Origin: Bacteroidales bacterium
Lineage (GTDB): Bacteria > Bacteroidota > Bacteroidia > Bacteroidales > UBA932
Reading direction: 5' to 3'
NCBI GenBank assembly: GCA_017477465.1
Contig: JAFUVU010000004.1
Coordinates: forward strand, 1-34,825
Length of the DNA stretch: 34,825 nucleotides
The first letter of the stretch is position 1. Each line of letters opens with the position of its first letter. This document shows positions 6,915-15,958 of this stretch, in pieces. The notes beneath the pieces are model-generated. The model was not told the origin of the DNA. It worked only from the letters and a program-made list of their open reading frames with translations, and did not search any database. The position numbers were made by a program, and so were the translations under genes.

Positions 6915-9107
6915 TCAGTACTGTCTTTGTCCGGGATCGTCAGTCATTTCGAACACCAGCTCGCCGCCGGAGACGATATCGGCATGGGAGATGGTGAAGC
7001 CCTTGAGCGGGACGCCGTTCAGGCTGACTTTTTTCACGTATTTGTTGCTCGGGGAAAGGTTCAGCGCACGGGAAGTGAAGCTGCGCCCTCCGGGGAGCGA
7101 AAGAGTCATGGAAGGAATCTGCGGGGCGCCTATCACATAGGCGCAGCTCACGGGATCGACAGGATAGAAGCCCATGGCCGAGAAGAGGTACCAGGCGCTC
7201 ATCTGTCCGCAGTCGTCGTTGCCGCAAAGCCCGTCGGGAAGAGGCCTGTAGAAGCGGTCAAACACCTCTCTCACAAGAGCTTCCGTCTTCCAAGGCCGAT
7301 TTGCATACTCATAAAGGTACACGACGTGGTGGCTAGGCTCGTTCCCATGCGCATACTGGCCGATAAGGCCGGTGACATCGTCAACGAAACCCGAATTTGC
7401 ATCGCTCACGACATCCAGGAAGAAGAGCGAATCCAGCTTGGTTTCGAAGGAAGCGTCGCCGCACATGAGTTCGATGAGCTTTTCGGGTGCCTGCTGCACA
7501 TGCCAGGTATATTGCCAGGCGTTGCCTTCGGTGTAGTCGCCGCCTGCTGTGGCGGCATGGGAAAGGCGGAACTTGTCGAAGGGCGTCCGCCACTGTCCCT
7601 TGGAATCCTTGCCTCTGACAAGGGACGAGGAAGGATCGAAAAGATTCAGCCAGTTCTTCGAGCGGCGGGCAAAGAAGACGCTGTCTTCCTGTTTGCCAAG
7701 CGCACCGGCCAGAAGTGAGGCGCAGTAATCGTCATAGCAGCTCTCCATGGTGCGGGATACCGACTCCACCTCAACCAGGTCGAAGGGATAGTAGCCGTAT
7801 TTGTCGTATATTTCCCAATCGCTCTTGCGATGACTGGAGGTAAGGGACTGTTTCACAGCAGCATAGGCAGCCTCCTTGTCAACTCCTTCCACACCTTTAA
7901 GGCAGGCTTCCACCAAAACCGGAACGGCATGATTGCCGATCATGGCATAGGTCTCCTGCCCCCAGAGCGGCCAGATGGGAAGGAAGCCCTGCACCGAGCA
8001 CTGCTCTATCAGGCTGGACACGAAAGGTCCCACCTTATCGGGATTAAGGATTGTATAAAAAGGATGGGCAGCCCTGTAAGTATCCCAAAGCGAGAAAGTA
8101 GAGTAGAATTCACCGCCGGGGCCGTCGTGCACATTGCCGTCTATTCCACGGTATTTTCCGTCCGTGTCCGAAATGATATTGGGCTGGATATACAGGTGAT
8201 ACAGCGAGGTATAGACGTTCTTTTTCTCATCCGTCGAGCCTTCCATCGACACTTTTGACAAAAGGGCGTGCCATTTATCGTGAGCCGCCTGACGGGTCTT
8301 TTCGAAGTCCCAGCCCGGGATTTCGGCCTCAATTGAGGCTTTGGCGCCCTCGACGCTTACGCTTGAAAGGGCCACCTTGACACCCAGCGGAACATTCTTG
8401 GCGCCGAAGCTTAGGATCACTTTGTCGCCTTTCTCTTCCGGAGAGAGCGGAAGATTGTCCTTGATAAGGTAGGGCTCGGAGAACTTCAGCACAAAGAAGA
8501 CATCCCTCGTCACCCAGTTCTTCACTTTAAGGCTGCCGCTTATTGTGCTGCAGTCTTCATAGCGGATATCGGCCTTAAGGACGTGCTTGAGAAGGTTTTC
8601 CGGGGTGAAGACAATGCCGTTCTGGAAGTTCACCAGAAGGCGGCGCGAGGAGGCGTCGTCATACTGGAACTGGTACTGGGCCACGCGCTCGGTGGCTGTC
8701 ATCCTGGCTTGTACGCCGCCCAGGAGCTTTACGGCATAATATCCCGGAAACACTTCCTGTGAGGCCTTGTCGTAAGGCGCGCGGAAAGAGCCCGGCTCGC
8801 CGCTGAAAGGCAGCAGCAGGATGTCGCCGAGGTCCTGGCAGCCGGTTCCGTTCAGGTGGTTCTGGCTGAAGCCGATGAGGCTGTCGTCGGCAATGTTGAA
8901 GCCGGAGCAGTATTTCCACTCATCGTTGCCGGAATCGGGTCCCGGCTGCACCAGGCCGAAGGGAACGCAGGCGCCGGGGAAGGTATGTCCGTTATCGGCG
9001 GTGCCGACAAGGGCGTCCACATAAGCGCAGACATCTTCCTTTTTGGTGCATCCCAGCACGAGGGCCAGGGCCATAATGGCAAGCAATACTTTTCTCATAT
9101 TGTTCAT
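6915..9107 (-). CDS. GH92 alpha-mannosidase, lipoprotein
   Basis: Glycoside hydrolase family 92 enzymes are Ca2+-dependent, inverting exo-alpha-mannosidases acting on N-glycans and mannans. The 730-residue length is typical. The signal ends in a lipobox at Cys20 (LVLGC). Family landmarks are the start of the mature enzyme (YVDALVGTADNGHTFPGACVPFG), the GNEPSHH motif with the likely catalytic acid Glu (about 590), and CGNDDCGQMSAWY (about 628-640), which holds the acidic residues assigned to the catalytic base. The 4-bp ATGA overlap with the upstream FAD oxidoreductase gene indicates translational coupling. A second ATG (9098) could also be the start. The linkage specificity (alpha-1,2, 1,3 or 1,4) cannot be read from the sequence. 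Confidence 0.93.
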   Translation of the reverse strand: MNNMRKVLLAIMALALVLGCTKKEDVCAYVDALVGTADNGHTFPGACVPFGLVQPGPDSGNDEWKYCSGFNIADDSLIGFSQNHLNGTGCQDLGDILLLPFSGEPGSFRAPYDKASQEVFPGYYAVKLLGGVQARMTATERVAQYQFQYDDASSRRLLVNFQNGIVFTPENLLKHVLKADIRYEDCSTISGSLKVKNWVTRDVFFVLKFSEPYLIKDNLPLSPEEKGDKVILSFGAKNVPLGVKVALSSVSVEGAKASIEAEIPGWDFEKTRQAAHDKWHALLSKVSMEGSTDEKKNVYTSLYHLYIQPNIISDTDGKYRGIDGNVHDGPGGEFYSTFSLWDTYRAAHPFYTILNPDKVGPFVSSLIEQCSVQGFLPIWPLWGQETYAMIGNHAVPVLVEACLKGVEGVDKEAAYAAVKQSLTSSHRKSDWEIYDKYGYYPFDLVEVESVSRTMESCYDDYCASLLAGALGKQEDSVFFARRSKNWLNLFDPSSSLVRGKDSKGQWRTPFDKFRLSHAATAGGDYTEGNAWQYTWHVQQAPEKLIELMCGDASFETKLDSLFFLDVVSDANSGFVDDVTGLIGQYAHGNEPSHHVVYLYEYANRPWKTEALVREVFDRFYRPLPDGLCGNDDCGQMSAWYLFSAMGFYPVDPVSCAYVIGAPQIPSMTLSLPGGRSFTSRALNLSPSNKYVKKVSLNGVPLKGFTISHADIVSGGELVFEMTDDPGQRQY

Positions 9108-10990
9108 CTATACAGGTAATACAAAATCTCTTTGCGGGTGGCAAGGTTCCCGGGGATGTCCCTGCCGGAAAGCCTGCGCCACAGGCGCATGTCTTCGGCC
9201 GATGCCGGCTGGTCCAAATCGGCCTTCCAGCCATTCAGGTAGCCCTTCAGGGCCATTTTCTGGACCATTTTGAAATCCGGGGAGCCCGTCCTTATATCGG
9301 CAAAATATACAAGGGTGGCGCCGCCTTCCAGAAGGCGCTCCTGGAGGCTTTCCACGTCGAGGGCCTGCACGGGAAGACCGCGGTCCACCGCTTGCGCCGC
9401 CGCTATGCCCGCCGCCTGCCCGAGGGCCATCCAGCAGGGCTCCATGCGCATGGTGGAAAAACCCACGTGCGAGCCCGAGACAGGCACCGGGAACAGCAGA
9501 TTTTCCACTTCCCGAGGCAGCATCACTCCCAGCGGAATGGTGTACGGCACGCTTTCGTAGCCGAAGAAACCGTCCAGATGCACCCGGCCGTTTTCACGCT
9601 TGAGGACAGCATGGGAGTCCAGTGCGTAATGGCTTGCCGTAACGCTCTCCTTGTGAAGGGGCGGACGGCTGCCCGGCAGCACTTCAATGGCATCATTGGC
9701 GGTGAAGAAGTACATGCCCTCGAAGCGGCGGCCTTCCCTCACATACACCTGGCGGGGGAAATTGCCGTTGTCGGCATATTCAGTAGAGGATAGGCCCCAG
9801 CGGAGGCATTCTTTCCTGAACTGGGAAGGCAGCTGCTTATCGTTCTGGACAAACCAAAGCAGGCCTAAAGTATAGTCTTTGAGGCGTTTGGCAAATCTGT
9901 CACGCCACTCCCATGAGGCTGTGGGCCAGGGCCAGTTTTCCTCCGGCAGGTCGGTGGAAAGGAAAGCCATGTGCTGGTTGTTGGCGTCGGTCTTGCCGTT
10001 TGGCAGCTTCACCATATTGGTCACTTTGGCCATGCCCCAGGGGTCGCCGGGGATGGCGGTGACGCCGCCTTTTTGCAGCTGGGCGCGGTTGGCCTGCATA
10101 TCGGCCTCCGTCACGCCAAGCATTTCAACGCCGGTATTTCGGCCGGTCCAGACGTCCTCGACAAGGGAGGCGTATTCTTCACGATTGTAGTTTTCGGGCT
10201 TTTCAATCGGCCTGCTGTGACTCTTGTCCGTGGTAAGGCACAGGCGGTAATTATAGGCCTGGACTGCGTTGTCGCCCTGGTAGGTGGTACCTTCGCTCTC
10301 GTAGCCTTCGTATCCGTTGAAGCTGCTCTTCTCGCCTTTTCCGAACTGCACGCCCCAGCGGCGGTAGATTTTTCCGGCGCAGACTTCGCCGAATTCGGCC
10401 CTGGACTCGCGTCCTACCCTGAAAGGAACGCCTGCCGCGGCGGCAAGGTCCCCTTCGTATGTGGCGTCAACAAACACCTTGGCACTGTAGTGCTCCTCCA
10501 TCCCGTTTTCCCGGTTTAGGATGCGGATGGAGCTTATCCTGCGGCCCTCTTTCTCAATATATGCGGGGTCGCAGTCGAACTGCCTCATATACAGCACCTT
10601 TATGCGGGAGCCTTCGCCTTCTATCATGTCAAGGAAGGTGCGCTCCGCCACCGATGGCTCAAAGTGATAGCCGTCGCTGCAGTCCTTCAGCTGCTCGGAA
10701 CCGGGACCGTAAGTCTTTTCATAATAGGCCCTGTTGCGGCTGACGAACTCCTTGAAAAGGCCGGTCGTCGCCTCGCGCGTAGTGATATCGGTAGCGCCAA
10801 GGCCATTGGCGGGAAGGCCGCCGATATGGGCCGTCCGCTCAAGCAGCAGCACCTGCTTCCCTTCCCTGGCAGCAGATACGGCAGTCATAATGCCGCCGGG
10901 CGTACCGCCAACCACAACGACGTCCCACTGCCCATGGCAAGGCAGGAGCCATAGGCACATAAGGGCCGATATAAGCAGCTTCTTCACCAT
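9104..10990 (-). CDS. Secreted FAD-dependent oxidoreductase (PF12831-like)
   Basis: A 628-residue flavoprotein with a Sec-type signal peptide (about 1-20, ending PCHG). The N-terminal Rossmann fold for FAD is clear: VVVVGGTPGG (24-33), then Glu51 at the end of the second strand for ribose binding, then HIGGLPANGLG. A conserved second FAD contact (DATYEGDLAAAAGV) follows. A C-terminal FAD-closing segment (around GFSTMRMEPCWMALGQAAG) completes the fold. Members occur in many Bacteroidetes PULs, but the reaction is not established. It may oxidise a sugar in the periplasm. There is no twin-arginine motif, so FAD would have to be loaded outside the cytoplasm. The gene overlaps the esterase gene by 1 bp (TAATG) and GH92 by 4 bp. 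It is related to the oxidoreductase at 15955-17940 but lacks that protein's C-terminal domain. Confidence 0.85.
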   Translation of the reverse strand: MVKKLLISALMCLWLLPCHGQWDVVVVGGTPGGIMTAVSAAREGKQVLLLERTAHIGGLPANGLGATDITTREATTGLFKEFVSRNRAYYEKTYGPGSEQLKDCSDGYHFEPSVAERTFLDMIEGEGSRIKVLYMRQFDCDPAYIEKEGRRISSIRILNRENGMEEHYSAKVFVDATYEGDLAAAAGVPFRVGRESRAEFGEVCAGKIYRRWGVQFGKGEKSSFNGYEGYESEGTTYQGDNAVQAYNYRLCLTTDKSHSRPIEKPENYNREEYASLVEDVWTGRNTGVEMLGVTEADMQANRAQLQKGGVTAIPGDPWGMAKVTNMVKLPNGKTDANNQHMAFLSTDLPEENWPWPTASWEWRDRFAKRLKDYTLGLLWFVQNDKQLPSQFRKECLRWGLSSTEYADNGNFPRQVYVREGRRFEGMYFFTANDAIEVLPGSRPPLHKESVTASHYALDSHAVLKRENGRVHLDGFFGYESVPYTIPLGVMLPREVENLLFPVPVSGSHVGFSTMRMEPCWMALGQAAGIAAAQAVDRGLPVQALDVESLQERLLEGGATLVYFADIRTGSPDFKMVQKMALKGYLNGWKADLDQPASAEDMRLWRRLSGRDIPGNLATRKEILYYLYR

Positions 10991-11970
10991 TACAGATGCT
11001 GATAACAGGCGATAAGGATTCGCATCAGCGTGGGTTCAAGAAGGTCTGTTCCCAGGAAGCCGGAATGCGAATAATAGTCTTTGTACCAATAGTCGAAGGG
11101 CACTCCGGCCTTGCGGAGGGCGCGGTAGAAGGTCTTGACCTGCTGCTTGTCCACCAGGATGTCGCCGCCGCTGTAGGTAAGGATGGTATAAGGAGCGCCG
11201 GGATGCACGTAAGTGACCGGAGACACCTCCTTGCGGGACTCTTCGGAAGCCAGGTTGAAGTAATCGTCATGCCTGTGGGAGGGGACAAACTCATCGACCG
11301 TGTTCACCAGGTCGTAAATGCCGTTCATGGCAACCAGCATCTTGGTTTCCGGAATGCGCATTGCTGCATAAGCGGCAAGATGTCCGCCTGCGGAATGCCC
11401 GGCAAAGCCGAAGCGATCGACTGCCAGTCCCCATTCCTCGGCATGTTCACGTATGAACGCCACGGCATCCTGGATATCCTGCCAGGTGTCCTTGAAAGTG
11501 GCGCCCTGGGTGAGTAGGGAATAACTTATCCTGACCCCTGCAATTCCGTTGGAGGCAAGGAAACGGGAGTGGAGGCTGTGGGCACCGTAGTTTCCTTCGT
11601 GCCAGCCGCCGCCGTGAATCCAGATGATGTAGGGAACAGGACCGTCCTGCTTTTCAGGCAGGTCAACGGCCAGTTTCAGCTCATATCCGGGATAAGTCTT
11701 GAAGACAAATTCCTCCGTCCTTACATGATGGAAATCGTCGTCTTTCAGGAACACGCGCTTGCCGCTGTATGGCTCCAGCATGTCGCCGGGAAGGGCTTCC
11801 AGGTCGAATATCTGGTGGCGGGCAATCTTGGCCTCATCCTGCAGCTTGAAGCCACCCTTAACGCGGACAAGGTCAAGTCCGTAACGGTTCACAACCCTCT
11901 GTCCGCAAAGGGGAAGGGTGCACAAAACGGCCAGCAGAGCCGATGAGAGAATGTATTTCACTATTTTCAT
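10990..11970 (-). CDS. Secreted alpha/beta-hydrolase esterase (BD-FAE/carboxylesterase type)
   Basis: A 326-residue alpha/beta hydrolase with a Sec signal peptide (about 1-23). The oxyanion-hole motif HGGGW is at 119-123 and the nucleophile elbow GHSAGG holds Ser193. A C-terminal acid (Asp270 or Asp274 in GGDILVD) and His302 in SHSG complete a plausible triad. Proteins of this type remove acyl or feruloyl-like esters from plant glycans or act as general carbohydrate esterases. It is the second esterase of the operon besides the SGNH protein, suggesting an acylated substrate. The gene overlaps GH97 by 4 bp and the FAD oxidoreductase gene by 1 bp. The acyl group is unknown. Confidence 0.82.
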   Translation of the reverse strand: MKIVKYILSSALLAVLCTLPLCGQRVVNRYGLDLVRVKGGFKLQDEAKIARHQIFDLEALPGDMLEPYSGKRVFLKDDDFHHVRTEEFVFKTYPGYELKLAVDLPEKQDGPVPYIIWIHGGGWHEGNYGAHSLHSRFLASNGIAGVRISYSLLTQGATFKDTWQDIQDAVAFIREHAEEWGLAVDRFGFAGHSAGGHLAAYAAMRIPETKMLVAMNGIYDLVNTVDEFVPSHRHDDYFNLASEESRKEVSPVTYVHPGAPYTILTYSGGDILVDKQQVKTFYRALRKAGVPFDYWYKDYYSHSGFLGTDLLEPTLMRILIACYQHL

Positions 11971-13976
11971 AATCTTTCCAGTTTAATGGCGAATCCGCCG
12001 CCGGGAGCAAGGTGAATGGGCATCACGTCCCCTTTTTTCACCTCGAGGCAGCGCTTCCTGTAATCCTCCGCATTGCGGTTAGCATTTACTCCGTCCTCAA
12101 AAACAGTAGCCCTGTACTCCCCTTCCCCAAGGAAGGAAAAGTCAAGCTGCACATCCCTTTCTTCCCAGGAAGTGAGCCCGCCGACATACCAGCTGCCACA
12201 AGAGGCCTCGCGCGCAATGACAATATATTCACCCACAGCCGCTTCCAAAGGCAGCGTCTGCTTCCAGACAGTAGGGACTGCGGTCAGGAAATCCGTGCAC
12301 TCCTGCTCCTGCATATAGTGGGACGGAGTGTCGGAAAGCATGTTGAGGGGCGATTCAAACACAACATATTCGGCTATCTGGCGGCAGCGGGTTCCCTGGC
12401 TCATGGGGTTGGACCAGATCTGGCGGAAGCTGTCCTTAGTAGCATTGCGCATAGCGCCCTGCGTGTAGTCAACCGGACCGGCGATGCCGCGGATGAAGGG
12501 GAAGGTGACATCGTATGTGACAAGGTCGCAGCTGTAGGATGGATTCTTGAGCTGCTCCAGGCCGTGGACGCCTTCCACGTTGAGCACATTCGGCCATGTG
12601 CGGAAAATGCCGGCAGGCTTAGCCCCGCCGTGGAAATCCACCACCATGTGATAGCGGGAAGCAAGCTCCGCACTCTTGTAGTAGAACTCGTTCATCAGCT
12701 GGTCGTCCCTGCCGATGGCATCCAGCTTGAAACCGGCTATCCCGAGGGCGGCGTATTCGCTGAAAATGCGCTCCATATCCTTCTGGAACACATAATAGCC
12801 CAGCCACAGCATAAGGCCAACTCCCTTTTCCTTGCCGTAGGCCACGAGGGCGGGCAGGTCTATCTGTGGCACCACGGCGAAGGCGCTGCCGGCCATGGCA
12901 TCGTACCAGCCGTCGTCCAGCACCACATAGGGGATGCCGTTGGCGGCGGCGAAGTCGATATAGTACCTGTAGGTGTCGTTGTTAACGCCGGAGACAAAGT
13001 CAACGCCGGTAAGATTCCTGTCGCTGAGCCAGTCCCAGGCCACCATGCCGGGGCGTATCCAGGAAGTGTCCTCCAGGCGGGAAGGCTGAGCCAGAATATA
13101 AACAAGGTTATTGTCCAGCAGCTCTTTGTCATTTGCCGATACGGCCACCACCCTCCATGGCAGCACGCTGCCAGCAGGGACGCGGGCAAGGAACGGCTCG
13201 CGTGAGACAACCACCTGATTGTGACCGCCTACGGTGACATCGGGGTTGTGGCTTCCCTGCCTCATCACAGCCGGATAGCGGGCGAATACGCCCGAGAGGG
13301 CATCGGCCCCTTCAGTGGGGTACAGGTACATGCCGGGATAGTGCTGCAGGTCGCTTTCAGTGATGCATAGCTTCACACCGCCGGGGTATTCCACCATAAG
13401 CGGCAGGAAGGCCAGGCGGCCTTCTTCCCAATCGGCAAGCGGAGTATGCGAATAGGTGTTTTCGAAGGTGTTGAAGAACTGGGTTTCATAGTCGCCCAGT
13501 TTCCTTACGTACGGGATATAGGCGCTCCGGCCCTCTCCGATGCGGAAAGTGGCCGTCTCCGAGTTTACCGTGAGTTCCTTTTTCCTGCGCGGGACAAAGC
13601 GGTAGGCTGCGCCGTTGTCGTAGGCGCGCAGCACCACGTCATAGCCGTCGCGGCCTTCGAGGGTGAGCTCGTTGCAGAAGTCCCTTTCCTCGGCGCGTTT
13701 GTAAACAGGCGTGGAAAACACCTGGTCTATGCGCCTCACCTTTGCTTTTTTAACCCGCATTCCTGTTCCCATCGGCCCCCAGTCCGTATCCAGGGAAATG
13801 GGGCTCTCATGCAGGAGCACCCGGCCTTTGAAGGAGAGCTGCCAGGTAAGTTCCTGCGACACGCACACCTCAACGGACAGATTCCCGTCCGGAGAGCTTA
13901 CACGGTACTTCTTCTGCCCGCTTACGCTAATGGGCAGAAGAAGTACTGCGAGAAGGACAAAAATGCGGCTGCGCAT
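11967..13976 (-). CDS. GH97 alpha-glucosidase/alpha-galactosidase, probably retaining type
   Basis: A 669-residue enzyme with a Sec signal peptide (about 1-20). The order is N-terminal beta-sandwich (about 25-290), TIM barrel (about 300-570) and C-terminal beta-domain, as in the GH97 family. GH97 contains inverting alpha-glucosidases such as SusB and retaining alpha-galactosidases. The segment GFKLDAIGRDDQ places an Asp (419) where retaining members have their nucleophile, and Glu468 in NVEGVHG fits the acid/base. This favours the retaining alpha-galactosidase-like group over the SusB type. It is expected in the periplasm, removing alpha-linked Gal or Glc caps. It lies 3 bp after the 196-aa secreted protein and overlaps the esterase by 4 bp. 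Confidence 0.92.
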   Translation of the reverse strand: MRSRIFVLLAVLLLPISVSGQKKYRVSSPDGNLSVEVCVSQELTWQLSFKGRVLLHESPISLDTDWGPMGTGMRVKKAKVRRIDQVFSTPVYKRAEERDFCNELTLEGRDGYDVVLRAYDNGAAYRFVPRRKKELTVNSETATFRIGEGRSAYIPYVRKLGDYETQFFNTFENTYSHTPLADWEEGRLAFLPLMVEYPGGVKLCITESDLQHYPGMYLYPTEGADALSGVFARYPAVMRQGSHNPDVTVGGHNQVVVSREPFLARVPAGSVLPWRVVAVSANDKELLDNNLVYILAQPSRLEDTSWIRPGMVAWDWLSDRNLTGVDFVSGVNNDTYRYYIDFAAANGIPYVVLDDGWYDAMAGSAFAVVPQIDLPALVAYGKEKGVGLMLWLGYYVFQKDMERIFSEYAALGIAGFKLDAIGRDDQLMNEFYYKSAELASRYHMVVDFHGGAKPAGIFRTWPNVLNVEGVHGLEQLKNPSYSCDLVTYDVTFPFIRGIAGPVDYTQGAMRNATKDSFRQIWSNPMSQGTRCRQIAEYVVFESPLNMLSDTPSHYMQEQECTDFLTAVPTVWKQTLPLEAAVGEYIVIAREASCGSWYVGGLTSWEERDVQLDFSFLGEGEYRATVFEDGVNANRNAEDYRKRCLEVKKGDVMPIHLAPGGGFAIKLERL

Positions 13977-13979
13977 AGC

Positions 13980-14570
13980 TTAAGGGCGATATTTCTTGGG
14001 AGCTACGCACACATCGTCCAGACGGAAAACGCAGGCGTTGCCGTTCTGACGGAAGCGGATGCTCAGCTTTTCGGCATTGGGGAGCTTGGAGGTGACTCTG
14101 TAGGTGAAAGTCAGCTGCGAGCCTTCCTCGGTGGAGAGGGGTTCCCAGTCAAGGGCAGTCCAGCCGACGCCGTCTTTGGAGTATTCAACGACAAGGTCGG
14201 TACCGTCGAAGCGGCGGACGCCTTTCAGAAGGGCAAAGCCGACGACGGGCTTTTTCATGCCCATGGTGTTGATGCCGTTAATCTGGAAATAGGTGCCGTA
14301 GGAGTCGGAAATGCGGATGTTGCAGCCGCGGGAGGCAGGGTTGCCCACGAGGGTGGTGTATTCGGCATTCTTCTGGGTGGCGCCGGTGTACTGGACCTCG
14401 GCGTCGCCTTCGAAGGTGAATTTGGCGTTGTTGGCGAAACCGCCTTCCTCAAAGTAGTCGTCCACGCTCATGTTGGCGTTCATTTTACCCATGTTCTCTT
14501 CGAAAACCTGGGCGGAAGCAAGGGCGCTGACGCCCATAAGAGCCACAATGGCCACAAAAATCTTTTTCAT
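13980..14570 (-). CDS. Secreted 196-aa protein of unknown function
   Basis: There is a clear Sec signal peptide (1-20, ending LASA) and then a predicted all-beta protein rich in aromatic and small residues. The C-terminal half has the alternation of a jelly-roll module, for example VVEYSKDGVGWTALDW followed by LSIRFRQNG and FRLDDVCV. This resembles the ends of surface proteins that carry a carbohydrate-binding-like beta-sandwich. No enzyme motif is visible. Its place between the beta-helix protein and GH97 in a tight operon suggests a periplasmic or surface accessory binding protein. I do not recognise the family. Confidence 0.65.
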   Translation of the reverse strand: MKKIFVAIVALMGVSALASAQVFEENMGKMNANMSVDDYFEEGGFANNAKFTFEGDAEVQYTGATQKNAEYTTLVGNPASRGCNIRISDSYGTYFQINGINTMGMKKPVVGFALLKGVRRFDGTDLVVEYSKDGVGWTALDWEPLSTEEGSQLTFTYRVTSKLPNAEKLSIRFRQNGNACVFRLDDVCVAPKKYRP

Positions 14571-14581
14571 CTGTCAGTGTT

Positions 14582-15958
14582 TTATTTTACGTTTATATTG
14601 TTTACGAACTCGTTGACCGTGAGGTCTTTCTGCGTGACGGGCCGGCCGTCGATGGAAACATTCTCCAGAGTGACATTCTCTACCCTGTGATCTGCGTCAT
14701 ATCCCAGCATCTGAATAACCGGATGCACCACGCGGCGGGCATCCACGTTCTGAATGAGAACCCCGTCGATGTGGCCACGCTCGCTGCTGGAACTCCAGAC
14801 AGCCTTGTTTATCCACATGGAAATGAGCTGGTTGCTCTCTTCGATGCGGAGGTTCCGGAACACGATTCCCGACACGCGGGCCTGGTCGCAGTGATACACG
14901 CGTATGCTCCATTCGCGGCCCTTGTCGTGGATTATGTCGTTGTCTTCGAACACGACGCCAGTAATATCCTTCACAATCTCCGCCCCTACGCTCACTGCAT
15001 GGGCCACTTCATTCCAGAGGACATTGCCGTAAGCGTGGACGTTTTCGGTGGGGCCGCCGCCTTGGGTGGTCTTCACCACGATAAGGTCGTCCAGAGTGCG
15101 GATGAAGCAGTTACGCACTATGACATTCCGGCTGTTGCAGATATCCACGCCGTCGGAATTGGCCCTGTAGCCAAGGATCTTGACGCCGTTGATATCCACG
15201 TTCTCGCTGTTTTTCACGGGAAGCGTCCACACGCTGGCGTCCCTTAGGATAATGCCCTCGATGGAGATGTTTTTGCCGTTGACGAACAGGAGGTTAGTTG
15301 AGAGGGTTTCACAGAGCGAACCGTCCACGATTCCCCTACCGCGCACCTTTATATTATCGCCGATGAGGGAAATCACAGGAGAATAGGCCCCGCCTTTCTC
15401 ACGCTGGAACATCTCCCCGTAGAGGACGGCGCCTGGAGCCAGATACAAGGTCTGTCCGGAGCGCACCACGATACGGGAAACAGTATGCTCGCCGGGACCG
15501 TAGTAGATGACATTCGGGTCATCGGCACTATAGACTTCCGTTTCCGGGGCATTTGCGAAAATGTGCAGCGAGTGGTACTCGTCGCCGTCGATTTCCACGG
15601 TAAGCCTGTCGCCGGGACGGGCTTCGAAGCGCAGCTCCTTCCCCTTGATTTCTGGAACGATACCCCTTGAATAAGGCAAAACCTTGGCACTGCCGATATT
15701 ATGCCGCACCTTCACAGTTACACATGTCGGCTCCTCAATGTCGAAGGAGCAGAAAGCCGCCATCTCGAATATTGCGGCCGATCCCTTCTTGTCGTCCATC
15801 CCCCTCATCCTGAGAAGGCTGTCCTTGGGGGATACCTTCAAAGGATAGACGGTGGCCTTTTTCTTGCCGTAGCGCACCTGGAAGGGCACTTTGGGCGCCG
15901 CCTCAAGCGAAAACGCGAGGCATGCCAGAAGCAGTATGGATAATACTTTTCTCATCAC
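14582..15958 (-). CDS. Secreted parallel beta-helix glycosidase-like protein (GH28/GH49-type fold)
   Basis: A 458-residue protein with a signal peptide (about 1-20). Residues about 25-140 look like a beta-sandwich, and from about 145 a right-handed beta-helix starts (GEHTVSRIVVRSGQTLYLAPGAVLYG). GH28-type acidic residues are present with correct spacing: NSDG (267-270) and TLDD (288-291). The GH28 GHG histidine and the RIK motif are missing; the corresponding stretches read AVSVGAE and SIRVYH. It is therefore a divergent relative, closer in architecture to dextranase/isopullulanase-like (GH49) or unassigned helix enzymes than to true polygalacturonases. The start overlaps the preceding FAD oxidoreductase gene by 4 bp. 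Substrate and even hydrolase activity are uncertain. Confidence 0.75.
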   Translation of the reverse strand: MMRKVLSILLLACLAFSLEAAPKVPFQVRYGKKKATVYPLKVSPKDSLLRMRGMDDKKGSAAIFEMAAFCSFDIEEPTCVTVKVRHNIGSAKVLPYSRGIVPEIKGKELRFEARPGDRLTVEIDGDEYHSLHIFANAPETEVYSADDPNVIYYGPGEHTVSRIVVRSGQTLYLAPGAVLYGEMFQREKGGAYSPVISLIGDNIKVRGRGIVDGSLCETLSTNLLFVNGKNISIEGIILRDASVWTLPVKNSENVDINGVKILGYRANSDGVDICNSRNVIVRNCFIRTLDDLIVVKTTQGGGPTENVHAYGNVLWNEVAHAVSVGAEIVKDITGVVFEDNDIIHDKGREWSIRVYHCDQARVSGIVFRNLRIEESNQLISMWINKAVWSSSSERGHIDGVLIQNVDARRVVHPVIQMLGYDADHRVENVTLENVSIDGRPVTQKDLTVNEFVNNINVK

